Shown one piece after another: positions 46,730-56,757 of a stretch of 64,000 nucleotides of DNA (its first letter is position 1; each line of letters starts with the position of its first letter). A program made the translations under genes and the position numbers. The stretch is taken from contig JAQFVV010012574.1 in the NCBI GenBank assembly GCA_028023455.1, positions 2,466,101-2,530,100 of the forward strand, in the 5' to 3' direction. The notes beneath the pieces were generated by a model that saw only the letters and a list, made by a program, of their open reading frames with translations, was not told the origin of the DNA and made no database searches. The DNA is from Epiperipatus broadwayi. Its lineage: Eukaryota; Onychophora; Udeonychophora; Euonychophora; Peripatidae.

Positions 46730-47680
46730 AGGGAAGAAAGTTGCATCCAACTATGTTCAGACTGTGGGTCATCTGATAAAGTGCTAATGAGAACCCAATG
46801 AAATGCTTAACCAATGACTGCATACTCTTTTATTGACTAACTCTATTCCTATTTAATAATATTAAATGCAATTTAGGTTAGTTCATCCACTTTCTTCCTT
46901 TTTAATTCCGTTATTCCCTAATATTTAAGCCCAGAGAGAATATTGCTTTTAACCCCTTTAGCAGGTATGAACAGATATACACAGCAACTCCTGCACCTAT
47001 ATATAAGTTACAACTAGCATTTATAATATTTGTTTTATTTTCAAGCTTTTATATAATAAGAAAAATAGATGTGTGTGCATGTATAATTATTTATAAACTG
47101 TGGAATGTCAGGACAACTCAACAAACCAGAGACCGGAATAATATAAATTCTCAAACATTTATTAACAATAATAAATATCAAGTATAACACCAATAGTAAT
47201 GATAAAATATATATATAAAATATAATAATCATCGAATGTACATGTGTCACAAGTGAACATCTACCATCTTACTAATTAATTATCCTCTAAATCCAACTCT
47301 TATACCCCATGGTAGAAATCCACATATGTCACTCATTCTCTGCAAATCATAATTATATAGAAAAATCAACTTTAGTTATTTAATATAATTGAGATGCTGG
47401 CTAGCTAAATTATATATTTACAAATGTTAATCTATTTAACAAGTTTCCCCAATTTATATATATGATAGAGACAGATCCCAGTTGATTAGTCAAACATACT
47501 AGAAAATATACGTACACAGTTAATCACAAAATAAAACATATAATATGTATTCTGTATGTGTTGTAATTTAACCTATATATAAATTTAAAGAATCTTACCT
47601 CAATATTTATGTGGATGACCTGATGTGAAGCAGGTGGCTATACCTAAATTTTATTTATAATGAAAATATAAAAAATATCA
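46730..47680 (-). mobile_element. LTR remnant, second LTR family, diverged copy
   Basis: Ordered block similarity to 39905-40814, in the same orientation, with a pyrimidine tract at 47691-47705 in the place of the tract that follows the other copy. The outer ends are uncertain. Confidence 0.5.
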
Positions 47681-47964
47681 AAATAAATAATTCCCCCTTT
47701 TCTTCTTTGCTAATTCTGAAAGATGTGGCTTCAGCATCAGAGTGTGAAAATACAACAGATAATATAAATAAATAAATAAAAAAAATAAACAAAAATTTAC
47801 AATATTGATTCTTTGATAAAAAAAAATTGTAATTGGAATAAAGTTTATAACAATCATCATAATAAAAGCAGTAGTAGCTGATAGTTAGGCAAGTTGTTCT
47901 TCAAAGCAGTTTCACTTAGTAAATCATTCTCATGATCACATTTCCTATACTAGCACATTAATTG

Positions 47965-48127
47965 TTGATAAACAGAGCAAAACTCTCCATACAGTATTGC
48001 CACCTGTGCTAAACAGAGTAATCAATGGATGCCAGAAGGATTTTATGCACAAGCTTCTGGCATCCATTGATTACTCTGTTCAGCACAGGTGGCAATACTG
48101 TATGGAGAGTTTTGCTCTGTTTATCAA
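47965..48127. repeat. Foldback hairpin, 74-bp arms
   Basis: Arms at 47965-48038 and 48054-48127 are reverse complements with one visible mismatch, around a 15-base loop. The arm sequence (CTCTCCATACAGTATTGCC, TAATCAATGGATGCCAGAAG) belongs to family II. As RNA it would be a pre-miRNA-like or longer hairpin. Confidence 0.9.
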
Positions 48128-48439
48128 TAAATCATTCTCCTTAGCAAGGATAGATAGGTACAATGGTGTCTCCTGTAGTTGTGTTTAATGGTAAACATCT
48201 TGATCCTCATTTGATTCACCATAATGTATTCCAATCCTTGTTTACTTTGGACTGAAGGCATCTTCTTGTGTGTTTACAATAAAGTAGAAATATAGATATA
48301 GATATAATGCAGCTGGCAGGAAATTACCACGACACACAATAGCATGCTTTGCTCTAGCCCATTTTCATATTAAAGTACAGTGTAATAATTATTTATAATC
48401 ATATATTTTTTTATTAATAATATTGAAGCGCTTATATAT
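48128..48439. other. Flank of the Gypsy element
   Basis: AT-rich sequence up to the 3' LTR edge. No feature seen. Confidence 0.4.
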
Positions 48440-51400
48440 TGTACCCTCACTTCTCGATATATGATATAATTTAAAATATGACTAGCTCAATTAAATCATT
48501 ATGCTTAGCTAAAAATATGTACAACTATCTTTAATATATTTTATAATATTATAACTTATCAGATTTATTACAAACTTATCAAAATTTAATATAGTTCAAT
48601 ATTATGTACAAATTAAATAAATATTTACTAAAATCATGAGACTGTGAAGTGAAGTTACAATTGGTAATTGAATTTACATTGAGCCAATGTCTTTCCAAGA
48701 CACTGTCCCAATGGCATAAGAATACTATTACCTCTTTATTACCTCATTACTAAGTCTACAGCACTCATGACTTTTATAAAATGAATTATCTTTAATAATA
48801 ATAAATAAATAATTCTCAATCTTTTGTTAAGGAAATATAATTAAATGATCTCAGGTTCTTCTAATTATCTTAAAGTAATAATAATTCATGTAGATAGGAA
48901 TGATAAGGGATTTAATATCAAACCTAAATACACCTAACTTATTCTAATAACAATAACTGACAATAATAATCTTTAGTGTATAGCTTAATCTTATCTATTG
49001 GATTATACTTTTAATCATTAAGAAAATAAGTAAATCATATACATGTCTTTCATTTCCATATAGTATCTTAATTTTAAAATAGACCAAAATCTTATAATTT
49101 AACAATTTGTGGCAATAAATAATATTATACTCTTATATTGTGCATTATAATTACTTTGTGACCATTGTAATATTATATGTTAATGTCAATCAATTTCTAT
49201 AAATTATATTAATAAAATATTGTGTTTCTTTCTCAAATAATAAAATAATAAATTCATATTGTGCAAATATTATGTACATTCAAATTATCTGTTGTCAAAT
49301 GCTGTGGTGTAAAATAATGAATTCGACACATTTTTAAACAACTTAACAAATTTATTTACATCAACTTTAACAAATAACTTATTTACACTATTTACATTTA
49401 CAAATGGAACTAAAGAAAATAAAACAAAAATAATAATACAAGATTTTTATGCTGTTACTATTTCCATAATCATAAATAGATAATTTATACATTTCTTAAA
49501 AATGTTCTATCAATAACATTTAATTAAGTTTATGACTTTAAATTTTAATAAACATCATTTGTCCTCAATTAATACAAGAAAAGGTTTTATGTGAAATATC
49601 ATTCATGTAGCATATATGTAAATAAATAGACTTTAATACTCAAATATTATTTCACTTAAGTCTTACTGTTATTTAGATTATAATGTACTAGGATGTACTA
49701 CATTTACTATCAGTATTACTCAAATATTAATTACTGTATAAACTGATGTAACTTTGTAATATAACAACAATTATTATATTATAACCATTTATTTCATTCC
49801 GATATAATGTTATATTACATGTCTTATCAAAATATGCAATACGTATATGTACTTTTAAAAATAATATTTTAAATTATTCAATAATTTCAACTTTTATAAA
49901 GTATTATATCAAATAAAATTCTATGATTCTTTTCATATAAATTATTACTCTTTTTTACTTGTTATTCTTATTCCTTCCTAATAAACTTCTATCTACAAAT
50001 ATCATTTTAACCTTATTTAACTTTAGAAAAATAGATGACCCATTTTAAATAAAAATAATAACGATCCAAACTCTCTTATACCTCATCCTCTATATACAAT
50101 AAGCCTTCAATCAAGATATAAATTTCTATGTAAAATTAACTTACTTATCTAATAAAAATAGAAATAAAATATAGATTTTATATACCTCTTACTAACTTGA
50201 AAAGAAAAAAATAAATAACTTACACTAGTATAATAAATCTAATTTCTAATATTGTAACAGAAACATTAAAATTTATTCACGAAAGAATCATATAATTATT
50301 TCTAGGTTCTCATATTACGTTATACTAAATTTACATCATCAATTTAAAGTATGCATATTAAAATAAAACTGCTATTACTAATATTGTGCGTATATATTAT
50401 TTAAATATTAATACATTCATTCAATAATCATATAACATTTGGTTGATCTAAAGAAAACATAGTAAATACATCAAATTATTATTATTATTACACAATTTTT
50501 ACCATAAATGATACTTCAATATACAGTCCGTCACACGATGTCCTCCAAGATTTCAGTTTTACAAAATAATTTCACATTTACACTCAACAATTATTCTTTA
50601 AAATATTACGTGTTGTATAATTATAAAATAAACTTTATGCAATAAAAATTATATTAATATTTAGTTATTACTTTTAAAAAAATGTAAATGTACCTTTCCT
50701 ATCTTTCAATAAATTAATAATTAATTAAATAGTTATGTTAGTTAATAAATAAAACATATTACATAACATCCAACGGTGTCTTCTTTAACTATATTGTTCT
50801 TTTTCCTAGGCACAAAGTTTCACCAAACATTACTTCCTTTTCCGGTACATCACGTGTTTTTAAAAGTTTTTTTTAATGAAGAAAATGAAAACGTTCTTTT
50901 TTTTAAAAAAATAAAGAAAAAGTTAGTTCCATCATAAGAATAAAATAATAATTAAAATAGTTTATGGAATCCGGATTCATTTCTTTTAAAGATGGAAAAA
51001 AAAAAATATTATTTAAAAGCTATTATTTTAGAATTAATCAATAGTTTATAAATTCTTTTTTTAATTGTTCTAAAATTGACTTGGATATCCACGTATACTT
51101 TTATTTGCGCATTTCCTTAACGAATATTTAGGTAAGATTACTTTTAGAGTCTTCTGTACGACCAGCGTTCAGATCTTAATAATATCATAATTTTACTTAT
51201 AAGTATTTCTTTACTTATTAAATCTCCAATTTATTTGCCTTTTAAAACTGTCAGAATTTAGTCTTTTAAACCATAAAGACTTAACAAGGCAAGTATTTAT
51301 ATAATTACTGTTAATTATCATATCTTTATCAAGATATATACTTAAATTTACAATTCACAAATACTTTTTTCATAAAGAAGTATTTCTCATTCTTTTAAAT

Positions 51401-52756
51401 ATCTATTTTATAAAATTAATTACTACTAGCTTTTAAATTTATACAAAGTCCAACGTATTACTTTTGTGCATCTAGTAACTCTCCTAGTTAATCCAGCGTT
51501 TGTTAAATTTTTAGTATAAAGTCTCCAATATATTTTATCCTCATACGATGTCTTCATGATTATTTGACAGTAAATTGAGCTTTGATCAAGACGATAGGAA
51601 ATTATAATTAAAATTAGCCCTGCATATTTATCGGTAAACTTTTATAAATTATTTTAAAACTATTCTCTTATAATTTTTAAAACGATTTTGAGAGCGTCTA
51701 TAATTACTTAGCTATTTCTAATAGCATACTTTACTTTAAGAATTTCAATCACAAGTCCCCTCCGAACAATTGAACCTTGGTTTTATACCGGAAGAAAACT
51801 CCCACTTGATTGGTGAGTTAAACAATCAACTTGCTAGCTTATTTACATATTTTACCAACAAGACAGAATTAAAAATAAATAATGACGTATTTAATATTTA
51901 TTATTTATCACATTATTAAATTCTTAAATTAATCTTTATCGTTTATTTAAATCCATTAAACATTTTTTAAAATATACTTTCTTACTTATTTCACTTTTAA
52001 CTTTTATAAGATTATTTTTATAAACAAATTAAGTCTATTTTTATTCGTTATGTTTTTAAGCAGTATTTTAAAAATCAGATTTAATATTTCACATTAATTA
52101 TTTTTATTTTTATCTCGTGATAGCTAATATAATACTTATAAATTTTATAACAGAATTTTAAAATAGTTTTGCAACTTTACTAAAAAACTTCCAAGCATGT
52201 GTGTATGTGTCTAACTAACATCTGTTTTTTTACAACAAAGCTACAGACGCTTGTAATAATCTAAAAATAAACTAACAATTCATTTTTTAAAAATAAATAT
52301 TTTTAAAATAAATAATATATTATAACAGTTTTTTAAATTAATAATTCGATATTATTAAAATCAAATATTAATCTTCTATTATGTAATACTAATAATTAAA
52401 ATATTTATATTCATTTATTAAATATTAATCTTTATCAACAATAAATATATGCATTTAATTTTAACTTGTCTTTTTTAAAACTTTAACTTTAAACATTCAT
52501 TTATTAAATTTATTAATGCAGTATTGCTTATGGCCAGTTTTCCCAACCATATACTATTATCATCCCCATTGAAACGTCTCTCTCAAACATCAGCACAATT
52601 TTTACATATCAAATACTCATGAATTACTTTAATTACACTTTTTTAAAAAAAAATTATCATAAATAAATTAACATCATATAGCTAAATATATTTTAAATTT
52701 AAAATTTTTAAATAGATTGATACAACAATTTATGGAGACCCATACAAAAGGGCACA
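48440..52756 (-). mobile_element. Gypsy element, 3' LTR (4.3 kb)
   Basis: On the minus strand it runs from TGTGCCC (52756) to GGGTACA (48440). The same sequence recurs at 59744-64000 with a constant offset near 11303 and only scattered differences. Promoter boxes at 51781-51813 divide it into a U3 of about 1 kb and an unusually long R-U5 of about 3.3 kb. No reading frame of useful length is present. Typical Gypsy LTRs are a few hundred bases to about 2 kb. Confidence 0.9.
51781..51813 (-). promoter_or_regulatory. LTR promoter: CCAAT and TATAAAA
   Basis: On the minus strand CCAAT (51813-51809) precedes TATAAAA (51787-51781) by about 20 bp, a normal RNA polymerase II spacing. Repeated in the other LTR at 63083-63115. 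Confidence 0.6.
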
Positions 52757-52759
52757 TAT

Positions 52760-52770
52760 CCTCCTCCTTC
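52760..52770 (-). other. Polypurine tract of the Gypsy element
   Basis: GAAGGAGGAGG on the minus strand lies directly before the 3' LTR start TGTGCCC, where plus-strand DNA synthesis is primed. Confidence 0.75.
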
Positions 52771-53476
52771 GGATAAAAATTTTAAATTAACCATCTACCT
52801 TCATCTTCATTAATCTACAATTAACATCTTCATTTTTCATATCATTAAATATCATAACAAATCACTTTAACATGAAATTTTATAAAGCACTGGAACTTCA
52901 CATTAAAATCTCATCCAGAAAACACTTTTAAATAAAACCATCATACTTTCTTTTACTTTATAAAATTAAGTCTCACTTTTCCTTTACTTATATCTTTAAT
53001 TAGGTCACTCTTTTTATTTCCCTAATCTTACTATAAAATATCATATATTTAAATTCCTTTAAATAACACTTTTTACACAAACTAAACTATAAATACATAT
53101 TTCTATAGTTAACACTATCTTTTAAATCACATTTTTTGTATTTTACTTTTACACTTGTTGCTAGTTTCATTAGCAGTTTTTAATGAATCATTATCTAATA
53201 AATTTAGACACTTTTATCTAAAGAGATTAACTTTATCCCTGAAGATTCATTAATTTTATGATCACTACTACAATATTTATGAAAATTCTTAAATTCATCC
53301 ATAACTCTTTTCATAAATTGATCTTTTATAAGATCTACTCACTTTTATCATATTATTCATTTCTCCCTAAATTAACATTTACTGACTTGATAATAAATTA
53401 TTTTATTATATAAAATAAAATATATGAACATCATACCCAAAACTTCACCCACAATACATCCTTTGAAAATTGTAAT
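52771..53476 (-). other. Noncoding region between pol and 3' LTR
   Basis: About 0.7 kb with no long frame. No env-like gene is present. Confidence 0.6.
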
Positions 53477-56362
53477 TCACACTTCAGAAGGATATGGAAT
53501 TAAACTTCTTGCATTATAAGTTCCTTTCTCACCATCTGGTGTGGTTAACATAAATGCATTTTCACCTACTTTGCAAGATATTCTATATGGACCCTCATAT
53601 AGACTAAGAAATTTTTTGAACTGATTTCTTTGAAGGTTGCTAACATGGGGTGTTCTAACTAGAACTAAATCATTAATTTTAAATGGATGTGGTTTATTAT
53701 GGGATTTCTTTACTCTTTTTGCACCCATAATATGAAGCTTTACTTTAGCTTGATTATTATCTTCATCCCTATTAATTGGTTCTCTTACAATTGGTATAGG
53801 TGTTTTAATCAATAATGGCTCATGTCTACCATAATGTAAATGAATAGGAGTGAAACCAGTGGATTCATTATACGTACTATTAATATAGTTAATAACCTCT
53901 GGGAGTTTATGAACCCATTTCTTATGATTATCAGCTACATACACCCTAAATAATCGACTAAGCTCCCGCATAACACGTTCGCATGGATTAGACTGAGGGT
54001 TTCTTATGGAGCTCATAACATGTTTGAGGTTTTGATCTTGAATCCACTCATTCCACCTACCCGATATAAAAGCTGTAGCATGATCTGTAAGTATGATTTT
54101 TGGTTTTCCCACTAATGGGAATTGATAATTAAGCATGCATTTTATTACAAAATGTGCACTAGTTTTAGGCACAGGATACGCTGATACAAATTTGCTAAAA
54201 ACATCATAAGCTACCAAAATAAATTTCTGTTGTTTAAATGGTGGGAGAGGCCCGTAAAAATCAATTGCTAATAATTCATTAGCTCGATCTGGAATAATAG
54301 GCTGCATAACACCCACATACGATTTATTACAGTATTTAGACTTTAAGCAAGTAGAACATGTTTTAATTTTCCTTATGACACGTTTATACATTCCATCCCA
54401 ATAAAAAATAGATTTTAAAACATACATAATCTTTGGTGCACCATAGTGACCATAACTACAATGTACATACATTATCAATTTATCAATCATAGCGTTAGGT
54501 ACAACTATCCTCCATGATTCCCCCTGATTGGACTTTAAATTATACATAAGTAAATTCTGGTACATCTTATACTTGCTAAAAATCCTTTTTATATATTTAC
54601 TTTTACTATTTACATTATCATGATTATTTAGGATAGTCATTATTCTATTTAATTTCTGATCCTGACCTTGAATCATAGTGAGATTATTATAATCATCCAC
54701 TATAGATTCATCCCTGATTACATCCACACTACTAATAATTATATTTTGAGCATTAGGATGTTGGGACATCAGACAAATAGGGTGGTGGCTAAGAATATCA
54801 GCAGGGATATTCTGTCTCCCTTCAATATAGAGAACTCTATAATTGAATTGCTGGAGATACAAGCTCCACCTAACAAGTCTCTCATTACTGAGGTAGCTTT
54901 TGTTTAAAAATTCCAAGCTTCTATGGTCGGTCAACACAATTACCTCTGAACCTAATAAAAATTGACGTAATTTCTGAAAAGCCCAGACAACAGCTAGGGT
55001 CTCCTTTTCAGTAATAGTGTAATTCAACTCTGCACCTCTTAAATGTCGACTTAAGAAGTACAATACATGAGGTACCTGATCCTCATCGAGCTGATATAAC
55101 ACTACTCCCAGACCATAGTAATTACTATCTGTCTGCACATAGAATGTTTTATTAAAGTCAGGATACACTAAAATCACGTGTTTTAAAAATTTACTTTTAA
55201 TGATACTAAATTCATTATCATGTTCAGCAGTCCATTTCCATTTTTCAGTTTTCTTTAATAACCGAGACAAATTTATTGTATCTTCAGCGAAATTTTTATA
55301 GAATCTATTATAATAGTTACATAATCCAAAAAATGATTTTAATTGTTTTACTGTTTTTGGAATGGGAAAACGTTGAATAGCTGCAATCTTTTCAGGATGG
55401 GGTTGGATTCCATGCTCATTTATTAAATGACCTAGAAAAGTAATTTCTCTAGCTGCTATTGAACATTTTTTTATATTAATTATGACATTTTGTATTTGAC
55501 ATTCTGTAAAAAATAATTTTAAATGTTGGAGATGCTCATGTAAACTATCAGAGGCAATAACTATATCATCCACATACATGATGATTTTTTCCTTTAATTG
55601 TTTCGAAAAAATCATGTCTAAACATCTGATCAAGCCAGCACCACTATTAATGAGACCAAAAGGCATCCGTCTGAAAACATACGACTGGCCTTGAAATCGA
55701 AATGCTGTATACTGCTGATCACTCTCATGCAGTGGTATTTGCCAATAACTAGCTGTAAGATCAAATGTAGAGAAAATTGACCTCTTGTGAAATTTAGTTA
55801 AGAGCTCATGTACAGGTGGAGGAATGTCACGCTCTGGTATAGTTACATTATTTAGCATACGAGCATCTAAACATACTCTAATACTGCCATCCTTCTTCTT
55901 CACAATAACCAATGGGTTTACGTAAGGAGAAGGGCATTTTTTAATTATATTCCACTCTAGCATTTTGTCAATTTGATTCTGTACCTCATCCTTATATTGA
56001 TAAGGAATTGGGTACATCTTTTGATGGAAAGGATCATTACTCTTCAATTTTATTCTATGGGTATATCCCTTTATTATACCAGGGATTTTAGAAAAGATAT
56101 TTTTAAAATCATACATTAATTGATATAAATTTTCACCTAATTTAGAATTAATTGCATAAACATGTTCAATTTTGGCCTTTATGCTGGCATCAATTAATGT
56201 GTTCTGGATGCATAATAATTGACTAGAAAGGTTATGCATACCATATTCAAAATTAAGCCTTTCTTCTTTACAAATAAAAATTTTATTACAAAAATCAATC
56301 TGACATTTATTTAAAATCATGAAGTCAGCTCCTATTATGGCTTCATGTATTAATCCAGGCAT
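53477..56362 (-). CDS. pol: Gypsy Pol: end of protease, reverse transcriptase, RNase H, integrase
   Basis: A 961-residue frame. The first residues (IIGADFM) are the second conserved motif of a retroviral-type aspartic protease, whose DSG half lies upstream. RT spans about 115-345, with LDARMLN, FDLTASYWQIPL, the RMPFGL motif and catalytic YVDD at 263-266. RNase H covers about 405-525, with D412, E454 and D479. The integrase HH-CC zinc region is around 634-672 (CSTC), and its catalytic D701, D760 and E795 lie in DFYGPL, LTDHATAF and SNPCERV. A GPY/F module (LYEGPYRI) sits near the C-terminus. The order RT-RNase H-integrase marks Ty3/Gypsy. The proteins copy RNA to DNA and insert it into host DNA. 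The frame has no internal stop over its length. The methionine shown is not a real start, because the frame continues upstream past one TAA. Confidence 0.95.
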   Translation of the reverse strand: MPGLIHEAIIGADFMILNKCQIDFCNKIFICKEERLNFEYGMHNLSSQLLCIQNTLIDASIKAKIEHVYAINSKLGENLYQLMYDFKNIFSKIPGIIKGYTHRIKLKSNDPFHQKMYPIPYQYKDEVQNQIDKMLEWNIIKKCPSPYVNPLVIVKKKDGSIRVCLDARMLNNVTIPERDIPPPVHELLTKFHKRSIFSTFDLTASYWQIPLHESDQQYTAFRFQGQSYVFRRMPFGLINSGAGLIRCLDMIFSKQLKEKIIMYVDDIVIASDSLHEHLQHLKLFFTECQIQNVIINIKKCSIAAREITFLGHLINEHGIQPHPEKIAAIQRFPIPKTVKQLKSFFGLCNYYNRFYKNFAEDTINLSRLLKKTEKWKWTAEHDNEFSIIKSKFLKHVILVYPDFNKTFYVQTDSNYYGLGVVLYQLDEDQVPHVLYFLSRHLRGAELNYTITEKETLAVVWAFQKLRQFLLGSEVIVLTDHRSLEFLNKSYLSNERLVRWSLYLQQFNYRVLYIEGRQNIPADILSHHPICLMSQHPNAQNIIISSVDVIRDESIVDDYNNLTMIQGQDQKLNRIMTILNNHDNVNSKSKYIKRIFSKYKMYQNLLMYNLKSNQGESWRIVVPNAMIDKLIMYVHCSYGHYGAPKIMYVLKSIFYWDGMYKRVIRKIKTCSTCLKSKYCNKSYVGVMQPIIPDRANELLAIDFYGPLPPFKQQKFILVAYDVFSKFVSAYPVPKTSAHFVIKCMLNYQFPLVGKPKIILTDHATAFISGRWNEWIQDQNLKHVMSSIRNPQSNPCERVMRELSRLFRVYVADNHKKWVHKLPEVINYINSTYNESTGFTPIHLHYGRHEPLLIKTPIPIVREPINRDEDNNQAKVKLHIMGAKRVKKSHNKPHPFKINDLVLVRTPHVSNLQRNQFKKFLSLYEGPYRISCKVGENAFMLTTPDGEKGTYNARSLIPYPSEV

Positions 56363-56416
56363 AATAAGGAAAACATGCCCATACTCTGTATTATTTATTT
56401 TGAAGGTAATCCAGAC

Positions 56417-56749
56417 TTATTTATTTGATAACTTTGTCCTCTTTCCATTTGCTAAAGTTACTTGGATCTGTTTTACTGGCAATGAAGGTATATCCCTTTC
56501 TACACTCACCAGATTTTGATATGTTGACTCTGATAATATGGAAGCTTGACTTCCAGAGTCAATTAATGCTTCAATTCTGATATTGTTTATATATAAAATT
56601 ACAATAGGACATTGATAAGTTATAGGTGGTTCGCCCATAGTAAAGGGCTCTAAATAATCAATATCAAGATCTAAAGTATTAAGCATCCACATCTGATCGT
56701 TCCCCATTTTGTTAGCACCGGGTCCTTGCAAAGAGGAACTAACATACAA
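56417..56749 (-). CDS. Gypsy protease, N-terminal half, ends at an in-frame stop
   Basis: The frame starts at a TTG, so its true beginning is by frameshift from gag: it is in the -1 frame relative to gag and open for only about 12 bases of overlap. It contains the catalytic LIDSGSQ (D64-S65-G66) of a retropepsin-like protease. It ends at TAA 56419-56417. The next 18 codons and then the pol frame (from 56362) continue in the same frame, and the second protease motif IIGADFM lies there. One stop therefore cuts the protease in two. Either it is a recent nonsense mutation or it is read through. Confidence 0.8.
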   Translation of the reverse strand: MYVSSSLQGPGANKMGNDQMWMLNTLDLDIDYLEPFTMGEPPITYQCPIVILYINNIRIEALIDSGSQASILSESTYQNLVSVERDIPSLPVKQIQVTLANGKRTKLSNK

Positions 56750-56757
56750 AGACCTTT

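Noticed and set aside
52771-53476. An env-like gene after pol
   Set aside because: No frame of useful length exists there on the minus strand.
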